Shown: positions 8,311 through 17,137 of the stretch, one piece after another | Position numbering within the stretch: the stretch's first letter is position 1 | Layout: each line of letters starts with the position of its first letter | Assembly: GCF_016742135.1 (NCBI RefSeq) | Contig: NZ_JACVCG010000005.1 | Span: forward strand, 58,924-122,923 | DNA: 64,000 nucleotides | Source: Brevundimonas sp. | GTDB taxonomy: Bacteria; Pseudomonadota; Alphaproteobacteria; Caulobacterales; Caulobacteraceae | Direction of reading: 5' to 3' | Notes under the pieces: model-generated | Seen by the model: the letters and a program-made list of their open reading frames with translations, nothing else | Database searches by the model: none | What the model was told of the DNA's origin: nothing | Translations under genes and position numbers: made by a program

Positions 8311-10232
8311 TCGACCTGAAATTCCCCGACGGTGCCGTCCGCCAGTTTCCGTCCTCGACGACGGGCCGGCAGGTGGCGGCCTCCATCTCGCCGTCGCTCG
8401 CCAAAAAGGCCGCCCTGGTCGAGATCAACGGTGAGCAGCGCGACCTCGACCGACCGCTCGAGACCGGTGGCGACTTCCGCCTGATCATGCGCGAGGACCC
8501 GGCGGCGCTGGAAACCATCCGGCACGATGCCGCCCATGTGCTGGCCCAGGCCGTGCAGGAGCTGTTCCCCGGCACTCAGGTGACCATAGGTCCGGCCATT
8601 GACGACGGATTCTATTACGATTTTCATCGTGAAGAGCCCTTCTCGACCGACGACTTCGCCGCCATCGAAAAACGCATGGCCGAGATCGTCGACCGCGACG
8701 AGAAACTGGTCCGCGAGGTCTGGGACCGCGACGAGGCCATCATCTATTTCGACAGCATCGGCGAGCGCTTCAAGGCCGAGCTGATCCGCGACCTGCCCGA
8801 GAATGAGGTCATTACCGTCTATCGCACGGGCAAGTGGCTGGACCTGTGCCGCGGCCCCCACTTCCCCTCGACGAAGTTCGTCGGCAAGGCCTTCAAGCTG
8901 ACCAAGCTGGCCGGGGCCTACTGGCGGGGCGACCACCGCAATCCGCAGCTGCAGCGCATCTACGCGACCGCCTGGGCCACCAGGGAAGATCTGGACGCCC
9001 ATCTGAAGCGTCTGGAAGAGGCCGAAAAGCGCGATCACCGCAAGCTGGGCCGCGCCATGGAGCTCTTCCACATGCAGGAAGAGGGCCGGGGCATGGTCTT
9101 CTGGCATCCCAAGGGCTGGGTGCTGTGGCAGGTGATCGAGGCCTATATGCGCCGGAGGCTGAGCGCCGCCGGCTATGTCGAGGTCAAGACGCCCCAGGTG
9201 CTGGACCGCAAATTCTGGGAGGCTTCGGGGCACTGGGACAAATACCGGCCCAATATGTTCGTCTGCGAGACGGTCGAGGGCGAGGAGCTCAGCCTCAAAC
9301 CCATGAACTGTCCCGGCCACGTGCAGATCTTTGATCAGGGCCTCCGGTCCTACCGCGAGCTGCCGCTGCGCATGGCCGAGTTCGGGGCCTGCCACCGCTA
9401 TGAGCCGTCGGGCGCCCTGCATGGGTTGATGCGGGTACGGGGCTTCGTCCAGGACGATGCCCACATCTTCTGCCGCGAGGACCAGATCGTCGAGGAGACG
9501 GCCCGTTTCATCGACCTGGCGCGCAGCGTCCACGCCGACCTCGGCATGGAGACCGCCTATATCAGCCTGGGCACCCGGCCCGAGATTCGTGCGGGTACGG
9601 ACGAGTTCTGGGACAAGGCCGAGGCGCAGATGGCGGAGGCCGCGCGCGCGGCGGGCACCGAGCCGATCGTGACCGAGGGCGACGGCGCCTTCTATGCGCC
9701 GAAGCTGGACTTTGTCGTCAAGGATGCCATCGGCCGCGAGTGGACCTGCGGCACCATCCAGCTGGACTATGTGCTGCCGGAGCGTCTGGGCGCGGAGTAT
9801 GTCGGTGAGGATGGGGCCAAGCACCGCCCGGTCATGCTGCACCGGGCCATCCTGGGCTCGTTCGAGCGATTCATCGGCATCATGATCGAGAACTATGCCG
9901 GGGCCTTCCCCCTGTGGCTGGCACCGGTCCAGGCCGTGGTCGCGACCATCGTCTCGGACGCCGACGACTATGCGAAACAGGTGGCCGCCAGGTTCAAGGC
10001 CGCCGGCTTGCGCGTCGAGACCGACCTGCGCAACGAGAAGGTCGGATACAAGGTGCGCGAACACTCCGTCGCCAAGGTTCCGGTCATCGCCGTGGTCGGC
10101 AAGAAGGAGGCCGAGGAGGGCAAGGTCGCCCTCCGCCGCCTCGGCTCCCAGGCCCAGGAGATCGTCACGGTCGAGGAGGCGATCCGCATCCTTTCCGAAG
10201 AAGCCACCCCGCCGGACCTCAAACGGGGATAG
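8307..10232 (+). CDS. thrS: Threonyl-tRNA synthetase
   Basis: This 641-residue class II synthetase charges tRNA-Thr and has all expected modules. The TGS domain is at 1-60, and the editing domain with [11 protein letters not shown] begins at ~73. The catalytic core has [13 protein letters not shown] (zinc Cys plus motif 2 region), [17 protein letters not shown] and motif 3 [17 protein letters not shown]. The anticodon-binding domain from ~545 starts [12 protein letters not shown]. The start overlaps the yidD stop by 4 nt. No T-box leader is visible, as expected outside Gram-positive bacteria. Confidence 0.98.
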   Translation: MIDLKFPDGAVRQFPSSTTGRQVAASISPSLAKKAALVEINGEQRDLDRPLETGGDFRLIMREDPAALETIRHDAAHVLAQAVQELFPGTQVTIGPAIDDGFYYDFHREEPFSTDDFAAIEKRMAEIVDRDEKLVREVWDRDEAIIYFDSIGERFKAELIRDLPENEVITVYRTGKWLDLCRGPHFPSTKFVGKAFKLTKLAGAYWRGDHRNPQLQRIYATAWATREDLDAHLKRLEEAEKRDHRKLGRAMELFHMQEEGRGMVFWHPKGWVLWQVIEAYMRRRLSAAGYVEVKTPQVLDRKFWEASGHWDKYRPNMFVCETVEGEELSLKPMNCPGHVQIFDQGLRSYRELPLRMAEFGACHRYEPSGALHGLMRVRGFVQDDAHIFCREDQIVEETARFIDLARSVHADLGMETAYISLGTRPEIRAGTDEFWDKAEAQMAEAARAAGTEPIVTEGDGAFYAPKLDFVVKDAIGREWTCGTIQLDYVLPERLGAEYVGEDGAKHRPVMLHRAILGSFERFIGIMIENYAGAFPLWLAPVQAVVATIVSDADDYAKQVAARFKAAGLRVETDLRNEKVGYKVREHSVAKVPVIAVVGKKEAEEGKVALRRLGSQAQEIVTVEEAIRILSEEATPPDLKRG

Positions 10233-10443
10233 TCTCGTCGGGCTCGGCGTCCGGTCGGGTCGGCGGCCGCACGGTGCCGATCCGGTCCTCGCCGCACAGC
10301 ACATGGGCGGCGATGCCGCTGGCGTGCGTGCGCAGCAGGGCGGCGGCTTCGGCCAGCGCCTCGGCGTCCGTCTGGGCCATCAGCGGCTCGACATGGGGCG
10401 TGCCCATGACATCGCTTTCGATGAAGCAGAAATAGGTCTTCAC
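10219..10443 (-). CDS. Small protein of unknown function (74 aa), GTG start
   Basis: I do not recognise this protein. It begins [21 protein letters not shown] and has an alanine-rich central helix ([18 protein letters not shown]), with no signal peptide or membrane segment. The start is GTG at 10443, supported by AGGGG six bases upstream. Its 3' end overlaps the convergent thrS by 14 nt. A 17-bp palindrome (10448-10464) covers its Shine-Dalgarno sequence. The composition is protein-like, so I take it to be real. Confidence 0.6.
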   Translation of the reverse strand: MKTYFCFIESDVMGTPHVEPLMAQTDAEALAEAAALLRTHASGIAAHVLCGEDRIGTVRPPTRPDAEPDETIPV

Positions 10444-10447
10444 GGTT

Positions 10448-10464
10448 TTCCCCTGTCAGGGGAA
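10448..10464 (-). promoter_or_regulatory. Palindrome overlapping the Shine-Dalgarno of the 74-aa gene
   Basis: TTCCCCTG-T-CAGGGGAA is a perfect 8+1+8 palindrome. On the minus strand its second arm contains AGGGG, the likely ribosome site for the GTG start at 10443. It could be a protein operator or an RNA hairpin that hides the ribosome site. The choice between these is not decidable from sequence alone. Confidence 0.45.
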
Positions 10465-10573
10465 GGGTCCTACCACGCCAGGTGGTACCGCTACGCCTGC
10501 CACCCGACACAGGCTCACGCGACGCAGCCTCCCACCACAGGCATCCCGCCGCCGGTCTGAGCGTTGCCGTGTC

Positions 10574-11296
10574 ATGCCACAGTCTGCCCCTCCTGTGCCC
10601 GACAACCGCTTCATCTCCAGCCTGGAGCCGGACGACGCCCGCGCGCTCCGACCCCTGCTGCGGCGGACGACGGTGACCGCCGACCACACCGTCGTGGAAC
10701 AGGGCGCACCGGTGACCAAGGTTCACTTTCCGATCGACGCCCAGTTCGCCAATCTGATCCGCTATCCGGACGGTCGGACCCTTGAGACGGCGGTCGTGGG
10801 CCATGAGGGCCTGACCGGTCTGGCACCCTTCATGGCCGATCGTCCGTGTGCGTGGGAAATCGTCTGCCGGGCTACCGGGTCTGCCTGGGTGGCCAGCGCC
10901 CCGGCCCTGCGCGCCTTGTCGCTGGAGCGCCCGCGCCTGATGCAGCGCCTGCTGCTGCTCACCGACCTCTATCAGGCCCAGGCGGCGCTGACGGCGGCCT
11001 GTATCGCGCTCCATACGGTCGAGGCGCGCATGGCGCGGTGGATTCTGACGGCCAGCGACCTGTCCCCCCATGACGCCCTGATCTTCCGTCAGGAGGAGTT
11101 GGGCCTGCTGATCGGAGCCCGGCGCACCACGGTCAGCGAGGTCGCCTCGCGCCTCAGGCGACGCAAGCGGATCGCCTATGGGCGTGGCATCATCCGCATC
11201 ACGGATCGCGAGGGGCTCGAGGCCGAGGCGTGCGACTGTTACCGGATGCTGCGACCCCGCTTCGACGAATTTCTGGGCAGCACAGACGCTCCGTGA
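10574..11296 (+). CDS. Crp/Fnr-family transcriptional regulator
   Basis: This 240-residue protein has an N-terminal cyclic-nucleotide-binding-like beta barrel (~15-130; VTKVHFPIDAQFANLIRYPDGR, ETAVVGHEGLTG) and a C-terminal winged helix. The recognition region is FRQEELGLLIGARRTTVSEVASRL (~170-195). The barrel lacks the RxxxS phosphate cassette of CRP and the Fnr cysteine cluster, so neither cAMP nor an iron-sulfur cluster is predicted as ligand. It resembles stress-related regulators of this family in Rhizobiales and Caulobacterales. The downstream DUF892 gene, 71 nt away on the same strand, is a plausible but unproven target. Confidence 0.88.
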   Translation: MPQSAPPVPDNRFISSLEPDDARALRPLLRRTTVTADHTVVEQGAPVTKVHFPIDAQFANLIRYPDGRTLETAVVGHEGLTGLAPFMADRPCAWEIVCRATGSAWVASAPALRALSLERPRLMQRLLLLTDLYQAQAALTAACIALHTVEARMARWILTASDLSPHDALIFRQEELGLLIGARRTTVSEVASRLRRRKRIAYGRGIIRITDREGLEAEACDCYRMLRPRFDEFLGSTDAP

Positions 11297-11367
11297 GTCG
11301 CCCAGCCGACACAGGAACCATGGCCTCCGGTCCCTGTTCTTCATAGTCTCACCCCAAGGAGGACATC

Positions 11368-11868
11368 ATGGCCGAGAAGACCCTGAACACCCTGTTCCAC
11401 GACACCCTGCGCGACATCTATTATGCCGAGCGCAAGATCCTGAAATCCCTGCCGAAGATGAAGCGGGCGGCCCAGTCCGAAGAGCTGAAGGCAGCCTTCG
11501 AAAAGCACGAAACCCAGACCGAGGGCCAGATCGAGCGTCTGGAGCGCGTGTTCGAGATCATCGACAAGACCCCGCGCGGCAAGACCTGCGACGCCATCAA
11601 CGGCATCCTGGCCGAGGGCGACGAGATCGCCGAGGAGTACAAGGACAATCCCGCACTGGATGCCGGCCTGCTGGCCGCCGCCCAGGCCGTCGAACACTAT
11701 GAGATCACGCGCTACGGCACGCTGAAGCGCTGGGCCCAGGTGCTGGGCCTCGATGAGGCGGTCAAGCTGCTGGACGAAACCCTGCAGGAAGAATCGCAGA
11801 CCGACGAGGACCTCACGACCATCGCCGATGCCAGCATCAATGATGCGGCGCTGAAGGACGCGGCGTAA
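11368..11868 (+). CDS. Ferritin-like DUF892 (YciE/YciF) family protein
   Basis: This 166-residue four-helix-bundle protein of the YciF type begins KTLNTLFHDTLRDIYYAERKILKSLPKM. Carboxylate and His residues on each helix are spaced as in ferritin-like di-iron proteins: EKHETQTEGQIERLERVFE, AQAVEHYEITRYGTL and LLDETLQEESQTDE. These proteins are usually stress-induced and their chemistry is not well defined. The start has AAGGAGG (11356-11362) upstream. A GC hairpin follows the stop codon. Confidence 0.92.
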   Translation: MAEKTLNTLFHDTLRDIYYAERKILKSLPKMKRAAQSEELKAAFEKHETQTEGQIERLERVFEIIDKTPRGKTCDAINGILAEGDEIAEEYKDNPALDAGLLAAAQAVEHYEITRYGTLKRWAQVLGLDEAVKLLDETLQEESQTDEDLTTIADASINDAALKDAA

Positions 11869-11893
11869 CGTCCCGCTTGAAGTAAGGATCGGG

Positions 11894-11912
11894 GCCGGTC
11901 GTCAGGACCGGC
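11894..11912 (+). terminator. Probable terminator hairpin after the DUF892 gene
   Basis: Stem GCCGGTC / GACCGGC with a 5-nt loop (GTCAG), followed by TCCGTTTCC, 25 nt after the DUF892 stop. The T tract is short, so termination may be weak or Rho-assisted. Confidence 0.5.
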
Positions 11913-11931
11913 TCCGTTTCCATCTCCGGCC

Positions 11932-12330
11932 TCAGCCGCTGACGAAGGCCACGTTGAACTTGCCGTCGGCATAGCCGCCGATGCCCCAGGTCAGCATCTG
12001 GCCGCTCTCGAAGAAGACTTCATAGGTCTCGACGCGGGCCTCGCCCTCGCCCTCGGCGCTGACAAAAGCCATGTCGCGGATCGGACCCAGCGATTGCAGG
12101 GCCGGCCCGATCGCGGCGATCTGCTCGTTGCAGGCTGCCTGCAGGTCGGCGGCCATCAGGTCCGCCGGGCATTCCCCGTCTGCGGCCGAGGTGATCAGCC
12201 GTGTCAGCGAGGCGCTGTACTGGCCCTGCGGCGCATGGGCTTCATGCCCGGCGTGGGCGTCCTGGGCATTCGCGGCGCCGGCAAGGGCCACACCGGCGAC
12301 CAGCGTCGCCATCATCAGGGAAAGTCGCAT
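11932..12330 (-). CDS. Exported protein of unknown function with His-rich mature N-terminus
   Basis: The start is taken at ATG 12330 (MRLSLMMATLVAGVALAGAANA), which gives a good signal peptide cleaved after ANA. The ORF-track start 84 nt upstream adds a non-signal leader. The mature protein starts QDAHAGHEAHAPQG, a His/Ala stretch that could bind metal. It continues with DGECPADLMAADLQAACNEQI (two Cys) and a beta-rich end ARVETYEVFFESGQMLTWGIGGYADGKFNVAF. That ending resembles small periplasmic NTF2- or DUF4440-like folds, but I cannot assign a family. The product is 132 residues. Confidence 0.7.
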   Translation of the reverse strand: MRLSLMMATLVAGVALAGAANAQDAHAGHEAHAPQGQYSASLTRLITSAADGECPADLMAADLQAACNEQIAAIGPALQSLGPIRDMAFVSAEGEGEARVETYEVFFESGQMLTWGIGGYADGKFNVAFVSG

Positions 12331-12472
12331 GGGTATCCTCCATATGGGGTGACCCCCACGATGCGGCAGCCTCACGCCCCACTCAAGTGAAAGCGCGGTA
12401 ATGCCCACCCTCAAATCGCAGACTATGAGCTCAAGCAGCGAGCCGCCGCGCGGCGAGCGGTAGCGCCTCTAC

Positions 12473-13870
12473 TTAAATATGTATCGCATGCCCCAGCGCG
12501 CGCAGGGACGCCTCGTGGAAGGCCTCGCCCAGCGTCGGGTGGACGTGGATGGTTCCGGCGACGTCTTCCAGTACCGCGCCCATTTCCATCATCTGGGCAA
12601 AGCTGTTCGACAGCTCCGACACATGCTGGCCGACGGCCTGGATGCCCAGAATCCGGTGGTCTGTCTTTGACGCGATCACGCGGACAAAGCCGCCGTCGTC
12701 GCCCGCCTCGATGGCCAGCGCCCGACCGATGGCCATGAAGGGGAAGACCGAGGTGATGACGTCATCGCGGCCCTCGACCTCCTGCGGACCCAGCCCGGCC
12801 GAGACAATCTCCGGCTCGGTAAAGCACACCGCCGCAATGGTCACAGGGTCGAAACGCTTGTCATGACCCGCAATGATTTCGGCCACGACCTCGCCCTGGG
12901 CCGAGCCCTTGTGCGCCAGCATGGGCTCGCCGGTCAGGTCGCCGACGGCCCAGACATTGCGCATCGAGGTGGCGCAGCGGTCGTCGATCTTCACGAACGG
13001 ACCGGCCATGGCCACGCCCATGTTTTCCAGACCCCAGCCCTTCGTGCGCGGGCGGCGACCGACGGTGACCAGCACCTTGTCGGCCTTGAGCGTCAGCGCC
13101 TTACCGTCCTTGTCGGTGACGTTCAGGGCGCCCTTCTCGAACGACCCGGCCTTCGCGCCCAGATGCAGTTCGACGCCGTGCTTCTCCAGCCATTTGGCGA
13201 CCGGATCGGTCAGGGCCTTGTCATAGAGCGGCAGCAGGCGGTCGGCCATTTCGACGATGGCCACCTCAGCCCCCAGCTTGCGATAGGCAATGCCCAGCTC
13301 CAGCCCGATATAGCCGCCGCCGACCACGACCAGCCTGTTCGGCACCTTGTCCAGCGCCAGCGCCTCGGTCGAGGAAATCACATCGCCGCCAAACGGCAGG
13401 AAGGGCAGTTCGACCGGCTCGGACCCGGTGGCCAGGATGACATGTTCGGCGGTGATGGCGATGTCGCCGTCATCGGTTTTGACGGTGCAGGTCTTGGCAT
13501 CCGAGAACTCGGCCCAGCCGTTGATGACCTTGACCTTCGCCTTCTTCAGCAGGGCCGCGACCCCGCCGTTCAGCTTACGGACAATGCCGTCCTTCCAGGC
13601 GACGGTGGCCGCAAGATCGATGGCCGGCTTCGACGCCGTAATGCCCAGCGTGCCACCGTCCGCCGCCCTGGCCACCGTCTCGAATTTCGAGGCCGCATGG
13701 ATGATCGCCTTGGACGGAATACAGCCGACGTTCAGGCAGGTGCCGCCGAGGCCATCGCCGCCATCCACCAGAATGGTGTCGAGACCCAGCTGGCCACAGC
13801 GGATCCCGGCCACATAGCCGCCGGTGCCGGCACCGATGATCAGGACTTTGGTTTTGAGGGTCTGGGTCAT
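12473..13870 (-). CDS. lpdA: Dihydrolipoyl dehydrogenase (E3)
   Basis: This flavoprotein reoxidises the dihydrolipoyl groups of E2 with NAD+. Its 465 residues carry the FAD site [19 protein letters not shown], the redox disulfide [13 protein letters not shown] (~43-55), the NAD site [12 protein letters not shown] (~180), the second FAD motif [17 protein letters not shown], and the C-terminal catalytic His-Glu pair in [12 protein letters not shown]. It is the last gene of the branched-chain 2-oxoacid dehydrogenase operon and overlaps the preceding exported-protein gene by 4 nt. It probably serves this complex; whether the genome has other lpd genes is not visible. Confidence 0.97.
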   Translation of the reverse strand: MTQTLKTKVLIIGAGTGGYVAGIRCGQLGLDTILVDGGDGLGGTCLNVGCIPSKAIIHAASKFETVARAADGGTLGITASKPAIDLAATVAWKDGIVRKLNGGVAALLKKAKVKVINGWAEFSDAKTCTVKTDDGDIAITAEHVILATGSEPVELPFLPFGGDVISSTEALALDKVPNRLVVVGGGYIGLELGIAYRKLGAEVAIVEMADRLLPLYDKALTDPVAKWLEKHGVELHLGAKAGSFEKGALNVTDKDGKALTLKADKVLVTVGRRPRTKGWGLENMGVAMAGPFVKIDDRCATSMRNVWAVGDLTGEPMLAHKGSAQGEVVAEIIAGHDKRFDPVTIAAVCFTEPEIVSAGLGPQEVEGRDDVITSVFPFMAIGRALAIEAGDDGGFVRVIASKTDHRILGIQAVGQHVSELSNSFAQMMEMGAVLEDVAGTIHVHPTLGEAFHEASLRALGHAIHI

Positions 13871-14334
13871 TGATCGATGTCCTGACTGGCCTGGAACAAC
13901 GGCGTGAAACGCGACTCACCGACCCACGCCCGACTGAACAGGCGAGGGATGTCTCCGGGCTGCTGAATGACCAGCAGAACGTCCCCTGCGCGGTACGGCG
14001 CGGGATAGAGACAGAGCGCATGGGCATCCGCCTCGCGGGCTGGGTCCGGCACCTCGAGAACGATCGTCGCGTCTATCACCGCCGGGCCCGTGCGGTCCTC
14101 GTACGAGGACAGACGGGTGATGCGCAGACGGGCCTGTCTGAGGGGTATGCCGTGGACCTCGGCATCGGGAAGCGGCGTCAGGGACGTCACGCGGCCGACG
14201 AAGATGTCTGTTGTGCCGTCTGCAATCCAGCCTTCCCAATCGGCAGGCGGCGGTGGACTACAGGCGAAAGCGTTGAAGCCCGCCGTCAAGGACAGGCTGA
14301 GCGCCATGGCCAGAGGGGTGATCCAACGCGCCAT
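13867..14334 (-). CDS. Exported protein inside the 2-oxoacid dehydrogenase operon
   Basis: This 155-residue protein has a signal peptide ([24 protein letters not shown]) followed at once by CSPPPPADW. The mature part contains [13 protein letters not shown] and [15 protein letters not shown] signal peptide, an early Cys with a nearby W, an '(V)G.V' strand, and a late 'GDVLLVI' strand are also features of secreted OB-fold (TIMP/NTR-like) proteins and of the protein at 39429. This similarity was judged by eye. It lies 3 nt after E2 and overlaps lpdA by 4 nt, so it is translated as part of the bkd operon. A periplasmic protein has no obvious place in a cytosolic complex. Confidence 0.72.
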   Translation of the reverse strand: MARWITPLAMALSLSLTAGFNAFACSPPPPADWEGWIADGTTDIFVGRVTSLTPLPDAEVHGIPLRQARLRITRLSSYEDRTGPAVIDATIVLEVPDPAREADAHALCLYPAPYRAGDVLLVIQQPGDIPRLFSRAWVGESRFTPLFQASQDIDQ

Positions 14335-14337
14335 GCC

Positions 14338-16011
14338 TCACCCCATCCACAGCGTCGCCGGGTGTTCCAGCAGGCCCTTGATACGCTGCACGAAGACGGC
14401 CGCGTCGTGGCCGTCGACGATGCGGTGATCGAAGCTGGAGGACAGGTTCATCATCTTGCGCACGACCATCTGGCCGTCCCGGACCACGACGCGCTCGGCG
14501 ATCTTGTTGGGGCCGACGATGGCGACCTCGGGGTGGTTGATGATCGGGGTGTGAACCACCCCGCCCAGCGTGCCCAGCGAGGTGATGGTGATGGTCGAGC
14601 CCGACAGTTCGTCGCGCGTCGCCTTGCCGTCCTTGGCCGCGCCCGAGACGCGGGCGATTTCCTCGGCCGTGTCATAGGGATCGCGCGCCTCGGCGTGACG
14701 GACCACCGGCACCATCAGGCCGTTCGGCGTCTGGGCGGCGATGCCCAGATGGACGGCGTTGTGCGTCGTCAGCACCCCGCCCTCGTCGTCATACCAGCTG
14801 TTGATGGTCGGCTGGTCGCGCAGGGCCACCACGATCGCGCGGGCGATGAAGGGCAGGACGTTCAGCTTGGGCTGGTCCTTGGCCCGGGTGGCGTTCAGAT
14901 GGGCGCGCAGCTCCTCGACCGCCGTCATGTCGATTTCCTCGACATAGGTGATGTGCGGGATGCGGCGCACGCTCTCGGCCATCTTCTCCGCGATCTTGCG
15001 GCGCAGGCCGATGATGCGGGTCTCGGTCGTGCCCTCGGCCCGCGCATAGGTCGAGGCCGATGATCCGGAGACGGACGATCCGTGGCTGCCCGAGGCGACA
15101 TAGGTGTCCAGATCGCCATGCTCGATGCGTCCGGCCGGGCCGGAGCCGGGCACGAACTGCAGTTCGACGCCGAGATCACGCGCCCGCTGGCGCACGGCAG
15201 GGGAGGCCAGGGGGCGTTCGTTGCGGGCGGACAGGGTGCGGGGAACTTCGCCCCCTCCCCCCCGCTTCGCGGGGTCCCCCTCCCCCGCGCGCGGGGGAGG
15301 AGCTGAGGCGGCAGGTTTGTATCCTCCCCCGTTCTCTACGGGGGAGGGGGACCGCGCTTGCGCGGTGGAGGGGGCGGAAGCAGGCACCGCCGCCGCCACA
15401 TTCCCCTTGCCCTCAACACTGAACGACACCAGCGGCCCACCGACCGCCAGCTGCTGGCCCGGTTCGCCGTGCAGGGCGACCACTGTGCCGGCGACCGGGC
15501 TGGTCAGCTCGACGGTCGCCTTGTCGGTCATGATGTCGGCGATGATCTGGTCTTCCTCAACCGCGTCGCCGACCTTGATGTGCCAGCCGGCCAGCTCGGC
15601 CTCTGCCGTGCCCTCGCCCACGTCCGGCAGTTTGAAGACATAGTTGGCGCCGCTCACCGCCGCAGCGGCGGGCGCGGCCTCGTCCTTTGGCGCTTCGGCC
15701 TTGGGCTCGGGGGCCGTCGGGGCCTTGGCCGGCGCCGGAGCAGCCACTGTCGCCGCCGCATTCCCCGCACCCTCGACCTCGAACTCCACCAGCGGCGAGC
15801 CGACCGCCAGCTGCTGGCCCGGTTCGCCGTGGGCGGCGGTCACCGTACCGGCAACGGGGCTGGTCAGCTCGACCGTCGCCTTGTCGGTCATGATGTCGGC
15901 GAGGATCTGGTCCTCCTCGACGCGGTCGCCGACCTTGACGTGCCAGCCGACCAGTTCCGCCTCGGCAGTGCCTTCGCCCACGTCGGGCAGTTTGAACACA
16001 TAGCGTCCCAT
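14338..16011 (-). CDS. Branched-chain 2-oxoacid dehydrogenase E2, dihydrolipoyl acyltransferase, two lipoyl domains
   Basis: E2 transfers the acyl group from lipoyl to CoA and forms the core of the complex. ATG 16011 starts MGRYVFKLPDVGEGTAEAEL. Two almost identical lipoyl domains (1-80 and ~120-200) each carry the lipoylation site IMTDKATVEL. An Ala/Pro linker follows, then the E1/E3-binding domain (LASPAVRQRARDLGVELQ...GPAGRIEHGDL) and the catalytic domain with SSSFDHRIVDGHDAAVF. The linker between lipoyl domain 2 and the binding domain contains two GC-rich palindromic elements read in frame as Gly/Pro/Arg-rich sequence. The E1 partners identify the substrate class as branched-chain 2-oxoacids. 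Length is 557 residues. Confidence 0.94.
   Translation of the reverse strand: MGRYVFKLPDVGEGTAEAELVGWHVKVGDRVEEDQILADIMTDKATVELTSPVAGTVTAAHGEPGQQLAVGSPLVEFEVEGAGNAAATVAAPAPAKAPTAPEPKAEAPKDEAAPAAAAVSGANYVFKLPDVGEGTAEAELAGWHIKVGDAVEEDQIIADIMTDKATVELTSPVAGTVVALHGEPGQQLAVGGPLVSFSVEGKGNVAAAVPASAPSTAQARSPSPVENGGGYKPAASAPPPRAGEGDPAKRGGGGEVPRTLSARNERPLASPAVRQRARDLGVELQFVPGSGPAGRIEHGDLDTYVASGSHGSSVSGSSASTYARAEGTTETRIIGLRRKIAEKMAESVRRIPHITYVEEIDMTAVEELRAHLNATRAKDQPKLNVLPFIARAIVVALRDQPTINSWYDDEGGVLTTHNAVHLGIAAQTPNGLMVPVVRHAEARDPYDTAEEIARVSGAAKDGKATRDELSGSTITITSLGTLGGVVHTPIINHPEVAIVGPNKIAERVVVRDGQMVVRKMMNLSSSFDHRIVDGHDAAVFVQRIKGLLEHPATLWMG
15251..15301 (-). repeat. GC-rich palindromic element, copy A, inside the E2 linker
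   Basis: On the minus strand this reads as a hairpin CCTCCCCC...GGGGGAGG, then a second short palindrome GCG..CGC, then GGAGGGGG. It is the inverted counterpart of copy B 22 nt away. It is translated in frame as PPPRAGEGDPAKRGGGGE. Elements of this form recur in Caulobacter and Brevundimonas genomes as I recall; copy number here could not be counted. Confidence 0.65.
15323..15375 (+). repeat. GC-rich palindromic element, copy B, inside the E2 linker
   Basis: CCTCCCCC-gttctctac-GGGGGAGG is followed by GGGACC, the inner palindrome CCGCGCTTGCGCGG, and TGGAGGGGG. This is the same layout as copy A in the opposite orientation. It encodes the linker residues around ARSPSPVENGGGYK in E2. Confidence 0.65.
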
Positions 16012-16013
16012 GC

Positions 16014-17135
16014 TCAGCGCCCTCCGTTCATGGTCGATTTCAGGGCCTCGGCTACCCGTTCGGGGCCGGGGAAATATTCCCACTCAAAGGCGTGCGGATA
16101 GGGGGTATCCCAGCCGCAGACCCGCGCGATCGGCGCCTCGAGGTGATAGAAGCAGCGCTCCTGAACCAGGGCCGACAGCTCTGCTCCGTACCCGGAGGTT
16201 TTGGGCGCCTCATGCACAATCACGCAGCGGCCGATCTTTTTGACCGAGGCCTCAATGGCCTCGATGTCGAGCGGCACCAGCGAGCGCAGGTCGATCACCT
16301 CGGCGTCGACACCCGCGTGCTCGGCTCCGGCCAGCGACACCCAGACCATGGTGCCCCAGGCCAGGATGGTGACGTCGGCGCCTTCCTTCATGATGCGCGC
16401 CTTGCCCAGCGGCACCGTGTATTTCCCGGTCGGCACCTGGGCCAGCTCCTGGGCCTTCCAGGGCGAAACCGGCTTTTCGTGCCAGCCGTCGAACGGGCCG
16501 TTGTAGAGGCGTTTGGGCTCGAAGAAGATGGTCGGATCGTCATCCTCGATACAGGCGGTCAGCAGGCCCTTGGCGTCATAGGGGTTGCTGGGCACCACGA
16601 CCTTGAGGCCGGCGATGTGGGTGAACAGGCTCTCGGGGCTCTGGCTGTGGGTCTGGCCGCCGAAGATGCCCCCGCCATAGGGCGAGCGCACCGTGATCGG
16701 GCTGGTGAACATGCCGGCCGAGCGATAGCGCAGCTTGGCCGCCTCCGAGACGATCTGGTCGTAGGCCGGATAGATGTAGTCGGCGAACTGGATCTCGACG
16801 ACCGGGCGCAGGCCATAGGCCCCCATGCCGATGGCGGTGGCGACGATGCCGCATTCGCTGATGGGGGCATCGAAGCTGCGCGTCAGGCCGTGCTTTTCCT
16901 GCAGCTTGTCGGTGACGCGGAAGACGCCGCCGAAATAGCCCGCGTCCTCGCCGAACGAGAGCACATTCGGGTCCTCGGCCATCTTGGCATCCAGCGCCGA
17001 ATTCAGCGCCTGGATCATGTTCATCGGCTGGATGGCCGCGCGCGCGTCGGTCGTGGGCGCGGGCGCGCCCACGGTGTCGCCGTCGGGCTCAAGGCCGTCG
17101 GTGCGGTCGGCTTCGGTGAAGGTTTGCTGGCTCAT
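16014..17135 (-). CDS. Branched-chain 2-oxoacid dehydrogenase E1 subunit beta
   Basis: E1 beta pairs with E1 alpha to decarboxylate 2-oxoacids from Val, Leu and Ile with thiamine diphosphate. ATG 17135 gives 373 residues beginning MSQQTFTEADRTDG. The ~35-residue N-terminal extension is not part of the usual fold, which starts at MNMIQALNSALDAKMAEDPNVLSFGEDAGYFGGVFRVT. Diagnostic stretches are FDAPISECGIVATAIGMGAYG, EIQFADYIYPAYDQIVSEAAKLRYRS and GYGAELSALVQER. ECG and the YIYPA segment favour branched-chain over pyruvate E1 beta. It starts 2 nt after the E1 alpha stop and ends 2 nt before E2. Confidence 0.93.
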   Translation of the reverse strand: MSQQTFTEADRTDGLEPDGDTVGAPAPTTDARAAIQPMNMIQALNSALDAKMAEDPNVLSFGEDAGYFGGVFRVTDKLQEKHGLTRSFDAPISECGIVATAIGMGAYGLRPVVEIQFADYIYPAYDQIVSEAAKLRYRSAGMFTSPITVRSPYGGGIFGGQTHSQSPESLFTHIAGLKVVVPSNPYDAKGLLTACIEDDDPTIFFEPKRLYNGPFDGWHEKPVSPWKAQELAQVPTGKYTVPLGKARIMKEGADVTILAWGTMVWVSLAGAEHAGVDAEVIDLRSLVPLDIEAIEASVKKIGRCVIVHEAPKTSGYGAELSALVQERCFYHLEAPIARVCGWDTPYPHAFEWEYFPGPERVAEALKSTMNGGR

Positions 17136-17137
17136 GA

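Noticed and set aside
8244-10304. 686-aa minus-strand ORF over thrS
   Set aside because: It lies antisense to the complete, motif-verified thrS gene. Long antisense ORFs are expected at this GC content. The translation is His/Gly/Leu/Asp-rich without any known motif.
12415-12472. Terminator hairpin after lpdA (GC-rich imperfect repeat)
   Set aside because: The inverted repeat GCTCGCCGC/GCGGCGGCTC is imperfect and has no T tract, so support is too weak to list.
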